A stretch of 64,000 bases of DNA, taken from contig JAKZAN010000070.1 in NCBI GenBank assembly GCA_023053545.1, positions 124,001 to 188,000 of the forward strand, written 5' to 3'. The stretch comes from Lepidurus packardi. Its lineage: Eukaryota; Arthropoda; Branchiopoda; Notostraca; Triopsidae. Below the pieces are notes generated by a model, which saw only the letters and a list, made by a program, of their open reading frames with translations, searched no databases and was not told the origin of the DNA. Below, one piece after another: positions 31,565 through 41,800 of this stretch. The first letter of the stretch is position 1. Every line of letters begins with the position of its first letter. The translations under genes and the position numbers were made by a program.

Positions 31565-34500
31565 ATGGCAACTGTAAAAGGAGATAATCCCGGAATCAAG
31601 ACGCTTGAAGTAGAATCAAGCATGGAGCTTGATAGGCTGATCAGAAGAAGAGCGGCTTACAAAGGCCAAGTGACTAAACTGGTAAACCGTTTACGTCAAG
31701 AACTCGACAAAGATGACCGAGACGTCGAGGCACTTCAGAAGACACTAGAAAAACTGGAAATCCAAGAATCTACGTTAAAAGCTCTCAACGAAAAGGCATT
31801 GGACCTAATTGACCTGAACGAGATGGAAAAGGAAATCGAGAATGCCGAGACGTTTGGTGAATCGACGTTCGACTTGAAGCACGAAGCCAAAACAGTTCTT
31901 AAGGAAATAGAGAAGAAAACTGAATCCGAAAGAAGCCAGAATGTAAGCGGTTTATTCCCCTTCCCTTTGACAGGGCGAAACAAGAATCATTTCTCGAAGC
32001 CCAAAATCGCGTTAAAGAAGTTTAATGGAGAAAATTGGTACGAGTGGCCAGAATTTTGGGATTCATTCAAATCAGCCATAGATTCAGACGACGACCTTTC
32101 GCCAGGCGAGAAGTTCACCTACCTCAAGAGCCTCCTTGAAGAGCCCGCGTCAAAAACCATTCGAGGGATGCCGTTAACGGACGCAAATTACCCCATAGCA
32201 GTGGACCGCCTAGTCAAGAAGTATGGCCGTGACGACTTGATAGTTCAACAACATTTATCTTCGATCTGGAAAATAGAAGAAGTATCAATTCAAGACATTC
32301 CCAAACTTCGCGAACTATACGAGTCTGTCGAGTTCCACGTTCAATCCTTAGAAACACTTAATTACCCCAGAGATCAATATGCCACTGCAGTCGTTTCAAA
32401 CCTCCTTTCGAAGATTCCCGAAGAGCTGTATTTAGAATGGAAGAGGAAAAATCCGAGCGGGCAGCTGCCTGCCTTGGAGCCTCTTATGCAGTATATCCTA
32501 ACCGAAGTGGAAGCAAGAGAAGGGTTCGCGATGTCAAGATCTGGAGAAAAGAAGGAACCGAAGAAGAAAATCCCACCTGCAACTGCTTCGACCCTTGCAG
32601 CTATTCAAGAAGACCGTGTTGTAGCCAAAGAGGGCGCCTGTGGATTCTGTAAGAAGAGTAACTGCAACCCGAACCAGTGTGAGGAGGGGAAGAAGATTTC
32701 GGTCATAAAAAGATACCAGACCTTGAAGTCCAACGGAGCATGCTACGGATGCTTGAAGAAGGGCCATCTGGCGAGAGACTGCCCCGAACGAGGAAACGTG
32801 AAATGCAGAATTTGCAACGAACCGCACCACACCTTGCTCCATCGAACAGAAAAGAAAGAAGATGCGAATGCCGAAGCTACGACCTTGATGACAAAGAGCG
32901 AATATATCAGCGAAAAGAAGCAAGCCATTTTCAGGACCGCATTAGTATGCCTGGAAAATCCTCAAGGAGAAAGAAAGAAAATCCGAATTCTTTTTGACTC
33001 AGCTTCGAACCGAAATTGGATAACGGACGAGATTGCCGAATTCTTAGAACCCTTTGATTACGAAGAAACTTCAACCCAGATTTTCGGCGGAAAAAGAACC
33101 CGAGGCGAAAACGGTATCTACGAACTGAAAATTCTCACCCAAGATCCCGAGGAAGAGGCCATCCACATTGTAGCTACCTCGACGAAACACATTATCGACC
33201 CCTTAGTAAGAAAGCCCTTAGACCCCAGCATCTTCCATACAGAATACAAACAAGTTGGAAGTAAATCAGACATCACGATCCATTTATCGGAAGTCGACTT
33301 GGCAGACAACGTTTGGGAGGAACCGATGCCAGTGGATCTACTTGTTGGAACAGAAGACGAGTGGGAATTCTTCACAGGACTCACCCTAAGGATCAACGCA
33401 CCCCGGACACCTGTTCTTCTTGAATCTAAAGTCGGATGGATTTTATCTGGCGTAGACACCAGAAAACCAGCAGGAGAAGTGATTTCCTTAGTTACGATCT
33501 CAAATCAAGAATTGAACGAAAACGTGAAAAAATTTTGGACCTTGGAAACTCTCGGAATAAACCCCCAAGAAATTAACAACCCTTTGAGCAAACAGGAAGA
33601 ACTCGCAGTGAAGCTTTTCAAAAAATCTCTAAAATTTAAAGATGGGTACTACGAAGTTGGACTCCCTATGCCCCCTGAAAAACGAATTCTGAAGAATAAC
33701 CGTGAAGAAGCTGTCAAGCGTCTGCTTCAACAAGAAAAAAGAATGACTAAGAATCCCGTTTTGAAGAAAGCCTATGAAGAGGCTATTCAAGAGCACATAG
33801 ACAAAGGACACGTAGAAGGAAAACCTCCCCATGAAGAAAAAGAGGGAGAATTCCGGTACTTACCACATCACATGGTGATCCGTCCCGAAAAAGAAACTAC
33901 AAAGTATAGACTTTGTTTTGATGGGTCATCTAAAAGAGTTAACGAGAACTCCTTGAATGACATTGTCTTACCTGGACCCAACCCTGTACCGAACCTCCAA
34001 AAGATCCTATTGAACTTTAGATCCCTCGCCGTCGCTATCTGCGCTGACGTCAAACAAATGTTTCTAATGGTACGGATTCAAGAGAGCCATAGACCTTACC
34101 TGTCCTTTGTATTTTTCAAGAACGGTCAAATTCAAGATTACCAGTTCCGGGTAGCTTGTTTTGGCGTGAACGCGTTCCCATTCATTTGTACGGCCATCGT
34201 GAGAGAACATGCTTTGAAGTTTAAAGAATTCCATCCAGAAAGCGTGCAAACCATCCTCGACGATTTCTACATTGACGATCTTCTAAGCGGTGCCGAAAAC
34301 GAAGAGAAAGGCTGGATACTTTACAACGTCGTTAACGAAATAATGAAAACTGCTGGATTTGAATTAAGAAAATGGAAGACGAATTCATCAAAACTACAAC
34401 GAGCTATCACTGGTCAAGAAAATCCCGAAGACCCTGAATTCGATCTCACCCTCCTAGAAAAAAGAGACAATAGCGAAAAAACTTTAGGTGTTGTGTGGGA

Positions 34501-37033
34501 TCCCCGAGATGACTGCTTCAAATTTAAGACCCCGATAGCTACTGAAGATTTCGAAAGCAAAGCGCTAACAAAACGACTAGTCACAAGTTGGTCATTCAAG
34601 ATTTACGACCCCTTGGGATTTATCTCGCCGTACACCGTACGTGCGAAAATCTTCATACAAGACCTCTGGCGTGAAGGAAAAGAATGGGATGAGGAACTTT
34701 CCGCTCAAAGATCTGAAGAATGGAAACGTTGGCTACTCGAATCCAAGGACCTCCCGTTTGTAAAGATACCACGCAGAATCTTTACTGGAACAAGCTCCAA
34801 GAACCTCGAATTGCACATCTTCTGCGACGCGAGCGAAAAATCTTACGGATCAGTAGCGTATATAAGAGCCGAATCTCAAGATGGAAAAGTAGAAGTCAAC
34901 TTCCTTTTATCCAAAACCCTAGTAGCCCCGATTAAGGGTAAGCTAACCATTCCGAAACTGGAGCTAATGTCATGTCTCATCTCAACAAGAATGGGGAAAA
35001 TAATAACAGAAGATCTCAAGCTCGAGAAGAAATTACCTACGTATTATTGGTCGGATTCAGAAGTCGCATTAAATTGGATTCGCTCTAACAGCCATGGCTT
35101 ACCACCCTTCATAGCGAATCGAGTCTCAGAAATCCAAACACTGACCAATCCCGAAGAATGGAGACACTGCCCTGGAAAATTGAACCCGGCAGACAAGTGT
35201 TCCAGAGGATTGACCTTGAAAAATTTGGCCGAAGACCAAATTTGGTGGGGAGGACCCACATTCCTCAAGAAATCGAAAGGAGACTGGCCAAAGAAGAAAG
35301 ACGAAACCGCAATCATCGCCAAAGAATCGACTTGCCTCATAATTAAGGACTTTGAAGACCCAATCATCGATGACACCCGTTTCAGCAAGTGGACGAGATT
35401 GCTGAACACTACAGCAAGAGTTTTCCGTACAATTAAACACTGGAAAAACAAGATGCCTGAAACGCAGAAAGGTGTTCCCTTTTCGTTAACCGAGATAGAA
35501 GAAGCGGAAACCTACTGGATCAAGCGAGTTCAACGCGAAGCTTACGATAAAGACATCCGTAACTTAACGAAAGGCAAGGAATTGGGGAAACATTCCAAAA
35601 TTTCCATTTTCTTACCTTTCCAGGACGCCAGAGGGGTGCTCCGAGTGGGGGGACGTCTCAACTTCGCAGCTGATCTCCTAGAAGATGAGATCCACCCGGT
35701 TCTGTTACCAAGCGACTGCCACATAGCAACTTTACTCGTCAGACACTTTCACGAGAAGAACTGCCATGCCGGTACTAACGATACGCTTAACGTGCTACGG
35801 AAGAAATTCTGGATAGCACAAGGCAGGAGGAAGGTGAAAGCCATCGTGAAATACTGCACGACCTGCAGGAAAGTACTAGCAAAACCCTTAAACCAGCAAA
35901 TGGCTCCACTTCCTACAGATAGAGTGACACGACATCACCCGTTCGAAGTCACAGGCTTGGACTTCGCTGGACCCCTGTACGTCACTACGGACAACGCAGA
36001 AACGAAGAAGGTGTACATTTGCCTTTTTACTTGTCTAACGATCAGGGCAGTACACCTAGAACTCTGCTCCAACATGGACTCGCAATCTTTCTGGTGTGCA
36101 TTGAAAAGATTCCAAGCCACCAGAGGGCCTTGCAAGACAATTTGGTCAGACAACGCCAAGACTTTCAAGAAGGTGAACAAAGAGCTACAAAGCATCTGGG
36201 ACGAAATTGAATCTCTCAGAGCAAATGAAGAATTTATTGCGTACCTGAATGTGAACAAGATTGAATGGAAATTCATAATTGAAAGAGCACCCTGGTGGGG
36301 TGGCGTTTACGAGCGGATGGTCAAAACTGTAAAACTTGCTTTGAAAAAAGTATTGATGCGCAGCTCTGTTAATGAAGAACATCTCAGAACTTTGTTGAAA
36401 GAAGTAGAAAGTTTTGTAAACTCCAGACCCATTTCCTTTAGTAGTGACGATCCATTTGAACCCAAACCTTTGTCACCAGCCAACTTTCTAATCTCAAGTA
36501 CCTATTGTTTGTTACCTGACTCCGTACCTAAGAATGATCCCGAATTTTTGAGTCAATCTGATATTTTGAAAGAGTTCCTAGAAAATAGAGAGAAGATCTT
36601 GGAAGATCTGTGGAAACGGTGGAAAGAAGATTACCTGAAGGAGTTAACCTTGGTATCGAAATGGCGAAAGCACAACAAAAACCCGTTGAAACCGGGTGAC
36701 GTTGTGTTGATCTCCGAAGACAACTTACCCCGCATGCAATGGAAGATGGGAGTTATCGAGGACGTTTACGAAGGAAGAGACAAGCTAGTCCGCAGTTGCA
36801 GCATTCGCACCAAACGAAACATTTTGCGTCGTCCAATTCAAAAGATACACCCACTAGAACTCAGCATCAGCGGAAGAAAAGAAGATCAGAAAATTGAAGA
36901 CTCCCATCGTGATCCACCAGCCGAAGAGTTACGTGATGAGAATCAGCCCCCGGATTCTCATGGTGGGGAGGATGTCGGGGAACAATATACCAGGAGAGGT
37001 AGAAAAGTTAGAATTCCCGCCAGGTATGTTTGA
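31565..37033 (+). CDS. BEL/Pao gag-pol polyprotein, intact
   Basis: A single 1,822-residue frame for the whole life cycle. Gag has an N-terminal coiled coil (about residues 15-115) and a core containing KKFNGENWYEWPEFWDSF. A Cys/His cluster lies at about 358-432, with CYGCLKKGHLARDC and CRICNEPHHTLLH. The aspartic protease follows with LFDSASNRNWI near 477. Reverse transcriptase has ICADVKQMF and the catalytic FYIDDLLSG near 900. RNase H has FCDASEKS near 1086, LELMS and YWSDSE. Integrase has the zinc region (HFHEKNCHAG, CTTCRK) at about 1394-1436 and the DDE residues in LDFAGPL near 1464, WSDNAKTF near 1527 and GVYERMVK near 1583. A C-terminal domain (LKPGDVVLISEDNLPRMQWK) ends the protein. 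The ATG abuts the primer site. The last 61 nt lie within the 3' LTR, so the C-terminus RRGRKVRIPARYV is encoded partly by the LTR. All expected catalytic residues are present. Confidence 0.95.
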   Translation: MATVKGDNPGIKTLEVESSMELDRLIRRRAAYKGQVTKLVNRLRQELDKDDRDVEALQKTLEKLEIQESTLKALNEKALDLIDLNEMEKEIENAETFGESTFDLKHEAKTVLKEIEKKTESERSQNVSGLFPFPLTGRNKNHFSKPKIALKKFNGENWYEWPEFWDSFKSAIDSDDDLSPGEKFTYLKSLLEEPASKTIRGMPLTDANYPIAVDRLVKKYGRDDLIVQQHLSSIWKIEEVSIQDIPKLRELYESVEFHVQSLETLNYPRDQYATAVVSNLLSKIPEELYLEWKRKNPSGQLPALEPLMQYILTEVEAREGFAMSRSGEKKEPKKKIPPATASTLAAIQEDRVVAKEGACGFCKKSNCNPNQCEEGKKISVIKRYQTLKSNGACYGCLKKGHLARDCPERGNVKCRICNEPHHTLLHRTEKKEDANAEATTLMTKSEYISEKKQAIFRTALVCLENPQGERKKIRILFDSASNRNWITDEIAEFLEPFDYEETSTQIFGGKRTRGENGIYELKILTQDPEEEAIHIVATSTKHIIDPLVRKPLDPSIFHTEYKQVGSKSDITIHLSEVDLADNVWEEPMPVDLLVGTEDEWEFFTGLTLRINAPRTPVLLESKVGWILSGVDTRKPAGEVISLVTISNQELNENVKKFWTLETLGINPQEINNPLSKQEELAVKLFKKSLKFKDGYYEVGLPMPPEKRILKNNREEAVKRLLQQEKRMTKNPVLKKAYEEAIQEHIDKGHVEGKPPHEEKEGEFRYLPHHMVIRPEKETTKYRLCFDGSSKRVNENSLNDIVLPGPNPVPNLQKILLNFRSLAVAICADVKQMFLMVRIQESHRPYLSFVFFKNGQIQDYQFRVACFGVNAFPFICTAIVREHALKFKEFHPESVQTILDDFYIDDLLSGAENEEKGWILYNVVNEIMKTAGFELRKWKTNSSKLQRAITGQENPEDPEFDLTLLEKRDNSEKTLGVVWDPRDDCFKFKTPIATEDFESKALTKRLVTSWSFKIYDPLGFISPYTVRAKIFIQDLWREGKEWDEELSAQRSEEWKRWLLESKDLPFVKIPRRIFTGTSSKNLELHIFCDASEKSYGSVAYIRAESQDGKVEVNFLLSKTLVAPIKGKLTIPKLELMSCLISTRMGKIITEDLKLEKKLPTYYWSDSEVALNWIRSNSHGLPPFIANRVSEIQTLTNPEEWRHCPGKLNPADKCSRGLTLKNLAEDQIWWGGPTFLKKSKGDWPKKKDETAIIAKESTCLIIKDFEDPIIDDTRFSKWTRLLNTTARVFRTIKHWKNKMPETQKGVPFSLTEIEEAETYWIKRVQREAYDKDIRNLTKGKELGKHSKISIFLPFQDARGVLRVGGRLNFAADLLEDEIHPVLLPSDCHIATLLVRHFHEKNCHAGTNDTLNVLRKKFWIAQGRRKVKAIVKYCTTCRKVLAKPLNQQMAPLPTDRVTRHHPFEVTGLDFAGPLYVTTDNAETKKVYICLFTCLTIRAVHLELCSNMDSQSFWCALKRFQATRGPCKTIWSDNAKTFKKVNKELQSIWDEIESLRANEEFIAYLNVNKIEWKFIIERAPWWGGVYERMVKTVKLALKKVLMRSSVNEEHLRTLLKEVESFVNSRPISFSSDDPFEPKPLSPANFLISSTYCLLPDSVPKNDPEFLSQSDILKEFLENREKILEDLWKRWKEDYLKELTLVSKWRKHNKNPLKPGDVVLISEDNLPRMQWKMGVIEDVYEGRDKLVRSCSIRTKRNILRRPIQKIHPLELSISGRKEDQKIEDSHRDPPAEELRDENQPPDSHGGEDVGEQYTRRGRKVRIPARYV
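36962..36972 (+). other. Polypurine tract of plus-strand BEL/Pao
   Basis: GGTGGGGAGGA, directly before the 3' LTR's TGTCGGGG, is the expected plus-strand primer. It contains one T and lies inside the coding frame, because the frame runs on into the LTR. Confidence 0.8.
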
Positions 37034-37207
37034 TGTACCCGAGAGGGGCGCTGGGGCGGGGCTCCTGCTATTATTGGCAGGTTAGAAGTGTATGGTATAT
37101 GGAAATAAAGGACCGTGACCCGACTCCATCAAATGAGTTTTGTATACATTACTATATATTCACAACTTAGTTAAGAAGAGTCTAATACTTTGTGTTGTGC
37201 TTATAAA
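36973..37207 (+). repeat. 3' LTR of plus-strand BEL/Pao
   Basis: 235 bp that match 31313-31547 without a difference that I can find. Its first 61 nt are coding (end of gag-pol, TGA at 37031-37033), and an AATAAA lies at 37104-37109. It is followed by the GTGTC duplication. Confidence 0.95.
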
Positions 37208-37592
37208 GTGTCAAGACTGGAACAAGTTCCATTACGCTACCAAAGATCTAAAAGCCAGTCCAGACAAAAAATCTATCGTTGATTCAAAACTGCCCAAAAG
37301 CATATTATCCACGATAATCCAATTGCGCACAAACCACTTCCCCTGCCGCTCATATTTAAAGCGAATTAAAAAGTTCGATGACGATACCTGCATTTGTCGA
37401 TCTCAGATGAAACAAGATGTTCCACATCTGCTATTTCATTGTACGAGACTTAATCATGAAAGAGCAAAATTACTAAGAGAGCTCAGCAAATTAAAGATTC
37501 CTTTTACTTCCGAAAACTTTTTATGCAACCCCAAATGCTTTCCAGCCCTCGCCAGTTTTGGCAATAACATGAAAGAATTGTCTAAAATATAA
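37208..37592 (+). pseudogene. Non-LTR ORF2, C-terminal remainder (copy 2)
   Basis: The displaced end of ORF2, beginning in the duplicated GTGTC and resuming at CQDWNKFHYATKDL. It carries the Cys/His region CICRSQMKQDVPHLLFHC and the same stop context as copy 1. An open frame that starts upstream in the 3' LTR (37140) is only a chance extension. The only residue differing from copy 1 here is Phe for Ile in KKFDDD. Confidence 0.93.
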
Positions 37593-37820
37593 ATCACCCA
37601 GTATATGTATACATACTCATACCCTTTACCCCTTCCCTCCCCGCACCTTACCTCCCTTTTAAAACGGTGGTACAAGCCACCCTCTAGTCCCACTTCCCTT
37701 CTGTCTCCCTATTTTTAATTGATAAAACGAACTGTGATAGCACAAATGAAACATGTACTACTGAGAACCCAGTAACAGGCTTCGGCCTAAACTGGTAATA
37801 AATTAAAAAAAAAAAAAAAA
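37593..37820 (+). other. 3' UTR and A tail of non-LTR copy 2
   Basis: Matches 25122-25346 except the tail, which is an unbroken run of As after ATT, where copy 1 has ATTAAAAATAAA. The junction reads CCCAGTTTAT instead of CCAGTTTAT. Such changes fit tail slippage after the duplication. Confidence 0.85.
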
Positions 37821-38880
37821 CCCAGTTTATAATCTAGTTTTGACCAGTTTAAACCAGATTAAGCCAGTTTTAACCGGTTTAAACCAGTTTGAACTAGTAT
37901 AAACCAGTTTACACCAGTTTAGACCTGTGTAAACCAGTTTATACCATTTAGAACCAGTTTGGACCTGTTTACACCGGTGTAAACCAGTTTATAAACTAGC
38001 TTAAACCAGTTTAGAACTGTGTAAACCAGTTTAAACCAGTTTGAACTAGTATAAACAAGTTTAAACCAGTGTAACACAGTTAATAAACTAGTTTAAACCA
38101 GTTTAGACCTGTTAAAAAAGTTTCAACCAGTTTGAACTAGTATAAACCAGTTTAAACCAGTTTAGACCTGTGTAAACCAGTTTATAAAAGTTAAAACCAG
38201 TTTAGACCTGTTTACACCGGTATAAACCAGTTTGTAATCTAGTTTTGACCAGTTTAAACCAGATTAAGCCAGTTTTAACCGGTTTAAACCAGTTTGAACT
38301 AGTATAAACCAGTCTATAAACTACCTTAAACCAGTTTAGACATGAGTAAACCAGTTTTGACATGAGTAGACCAGTCTAAACCAGTTTGAACTAGTATAAA
38401 CCAGTTTAAACCAGTTTAGACCTGTGTAAACCAGTTTATGCCATTTAAAACCAGTTTAGACCTGTTTACAAAGGTATAAACCAGTTTATAAACTAGCTAA
38501 AACCAGTTTAGACCTGTGTAAACCAGTTTAAACCAGTTTGAACTAGTATAAACAAGTTTAAACCAGTGTAAAACAGTTAATAAACTAGTTAAAACCAGTT
38601 AAGACCTGTTTAGGCCTGTTTTAAACCAGTTTAAGCCAGTTTAAGCCAGTTAAAAACGTTTTAAACCAGTTTTTAAACTAGTTAAAACAAGTTTAGACCT
38701 GTTAAAAAAATTTCAACCAGTTTGAACTAGTATAAACCAGTTTAAACCTTTGTAAACCAGTTTAGACCTGTTTACACCGGTATAAACCAGTTTATAATCT
38801 GGTTTTGACCAGTTTAAACCAGATTAAGCCAGTTTTAACCGGCTTAAACCAGTTTGAACTAGTATAAACCAGTTTAAACC

Positions 38881-41800
38881 AGTTTAGACCTGTGTAAACC
38901 AGTTTATACCATTTAGAACCAATTTAGACCTGTTTACACCGGTATAAACCAGTTTATAAACTAGCTTAAACCAGTTTAGACCTGTGTTAACCAGTTTAAA
39001 CCAGTTTGAACTAGTATAAACAAGTTTAAACCAGTGTAACACAGTTAATAAACTAGTTTAAACCAGTTTAGACCTGTTAAAAAAATTTCAACCAGTTTGA
39101 TCTAGTATAAACCAGTTTAAACCAGTTTAGACCTGTGTAAACCAGTTTATACCAGTTAAAACCAGTTTAGACCTGTTTACACCGGTATAAACCAGTTTAT
39201 AATCTAGTTTTGACCAGTTTAAACCAGATTAAGCCAGTTTTAACCGGTTTAAACCAGTTTGAACTAGTACAAACCAGTTTACACCAGTTTAGACCTGTGT
39301 AAACCAGTTTATACCATTTAGAACCAGTTTGGATCTGTTTACACCGGTGTAAACCAGTTTATAAACTAGCTTAAACCAGTTTAGACCTGTGTAAACCAGT
39401 TTAAACCAGTTTGAACTAGTATAAACAAGTTTAAACCAGTGTAACACAGTTAATAAACTAGTTTAAACCAGTTTAGACCTGTGTAAACCAGTTTATACCA
39501 GTTAAAACCAGTTAAGACCTGTTTACACCGGTATAAACCAGTTTATAATCTAGTTTTGACCAGTTTAAACCAGATTAAGCCAGTTTTAACCGGTTTAAAC
39601 CAGTTTGAACTAGTATAAACTAGTTTATAAACTACGTTAAACCAGTTCAGACATGAGTAAACCAGTTTAGACATGAGTAGACCAGTTTAAACCAGTTTTA
39701 ACTAGTATAAACCAGGTTAAACCAGTGTAAAACAGTTAATAAACTAGTTTAAACCAGTTTAGACCTTTTTAGGCCTGGTTAAAACCAGTTTAAGCCAGTT
39801 AAAAACGGTTTAAACCAGTTTATAAACTAGCTTAAACAAGCTTAGACCTGTTAAAAAAAATTTAAATCAGTTTGAACTAGTATAAACCAGTATAAACCAG
39901 TTTAGACCTGTGTAAACCAGTTTATACCATTTAGAACCAGTTTAGACCTGTTTACACCGGTATAAACCAGTTTATGAAAAAGCTTAAACCAGTTTAGACC
40001 TGTTTACACCGGTATAAACCAGTTTATGAACTCGCTTAAACCAGTTTAGACCTTTGTAAACCAGTTTAAACCAGTTTGAACTAGTATAAACAAGTTGAAA
40101 CCAGTGTAAAACAGTTAATAAACTAGTTTAAACCAGTTTAGACCTGTTTAGGCCTGGTTTAAACCAGTTTAAGCCAGTTAAAAACGTTTTAAACCAGTTT
40201 ATAAACTAGTTTGAACAAGTTTAGACCTGCTAAAAAAATTTCAATCAGTTTGAACTAGTATCAACCAGTTTAAACCAGTTTAGACCTGTGTAAACCAGTT
40301 ATACCAGTTAAAACAAGTTTAGACATGTTAAAAAAATTTCAACCAGTTTGAACTAGTATAAACCAATTTAAACTAGTATAAACACGTTTAAACTAGTATA
40401 AACCAGTTTAAACCAGTTTAGACCTATGTAAACCAGTTTATACCATTTAGAACCAGTTTAGACCTGTTTACACCGGTATAAACCAGTTTATAAACTAGTT
40501 TTAACCAGTTTAAACCAGATTAAGCCAGTTTTAACCGGTTTAAACCAGTTTGAACTAGTATAAACCAGTTTACACCAGTTTAGACCTGTGTAAACCAGTT
40601 TATACCATTTAGAACCAGTTTGGACCTGTTTACACCGGTGTAAACCAGTTTATAAACTAGCTTAAACCAGTTTAGAACTGTGTAAACCAGTTTAAACCAG
40701 TTTGAACTAGTATAAACAAGTTTAAACCAGTGTAACACAGTTAATAAACTAGTTTAAACCAGTTTAGACCTGTTAAAAAAGTTTCAACCAGTTTGAACTA
40801 GTATAAACCTGTTTAAACCAGTTTAGACCTGTGTAAACCAGTTTATAAAAGTTAAAACCAGTTTAGACCTGTTTACACCGGTATAAACCAGTTTGTAATC
40901 TAGTTTTGACCAGTTTAAACCAGATTAAGCCAGTTTTAACCGGTTTAAACCAGTTTGAACTAGTATAAACCAGTCTATAAACTACCTTAAACCAGTTTAG
41001 ACATGAGTAAACCAGTTTTGACATGAGTAGACCAGTCTAAACCAGTTTGAACTAGTATAAACCAGTTTAAACCAGTTTAGACCTTGTAAACCAGTTTATA
41101 CCATTTAGAACCAATTTAGACCTGTTTACACCGGTATAAACCAGTTTATAAACTAGCTTAAACCAGTTTAGACCTGTGTTAACCAGTTTAAACCAGTTTG
41201 AACTAGTATAAACAAGTTTAAACCAGTGTAACACAGTTAATAAACTAGTTTAAACCAGTTTAGACCTGTTAAAAAAATTTCAACCAGTTTGATCTAGTAT
41301 AAACCAGTTTAAACCAGTTTAGACCTGTGTAAACCAGTTTATACCAGTTAAAACCAGTTTAGACCTGTTTACACCGGTATAAACCAGTTTATAATCTAGT
41401 TTTGACCAGTTTAAACCAGATTAAGCCAGTTTTAACCGGTTTAAACCAGTTTGAACTAGTACAAACCAGTTTACACCAGTTTAGACCTGTGTAAACCAGT
41501 TTATACCATTTAGAACCAGTTTGGACCTGTTTACACCGGTGTAAACCAGTTTATAAACTAGCTTAAACCAGTTTAGACCTGTGTAAACCAGTTTAAACCA
41601 GTTTGAACTAGTATAAACAAGTTTAAACCAGTGTAACACAGTTAATAAACTAGTTTAAACCAGTTTAGACCTGTGTAAACCAGTTTATACCAGTTAAAAC
41701 CAGTTAAGACCTGTTTACACCGGTATAAACCAGTTTATAATCTAGTTTTGACCAGTTTAAACCAGATTAAGCCAGTTTTAACCGGTTTAAACCAGTTTGA

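Larger units (their letters stand above)
31313..37207 (+). mobile_element. BEL/Pao LTR retrotransposon, complete and apparently intact
   Basis: A 5,895-bp element inside ORF2 of non-LTR copy 2, with 235-bp LTRs, a GTGTC duplication, a primer binding site, one long gag-pol frame and a purine tract. I find no difference between the LTRs, and no stop or frameshift in the coding region, so the insertion is young and the element may be active. It has no env-like frame. It differs clearly from the minus-strand BEL/Pao element in LTR, primer and protein sequence, so two BEL/Pao families are present. Confidence 0.96.
26876..37820 (+). mobile_element. Non-LTR retrotransposon, copy 2, split by a BEL/Pao insertion
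   Basis: Second copy of the element at 20302-25346, with the same 5' junction in the satellite. Its two parts are 26876-31312 and 37208-37820, separated by a 5.9-kb plus-strand BEL/Pao element in ORF2. Differences from copy 1 are few: one residue in ORF1 (SCPRR), loss of a CTG, ATIVSK for DSIVSK, KKFDDD for KKIDDD, a pure A tail of different length, and CCC for CC at the 3' junction. It is inactive because ORF2 is interrupted. Confidence 0.92.

Noticed and set aside
36894-37085. A small frame spanning the end of BEL/Pao pol and the 3' LTR.
   Set aside because: It is the alternative frame over the LTR start, the same sequence that forms the chimeric tail at 31313-31425. There is no evidence for a product.
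37140-37592. A possible separate gene of 150 codons.
   Set aside because: Its first part is LTR and the rest is the displaced C-terminus of ORF2 from non-LTR copy 2.
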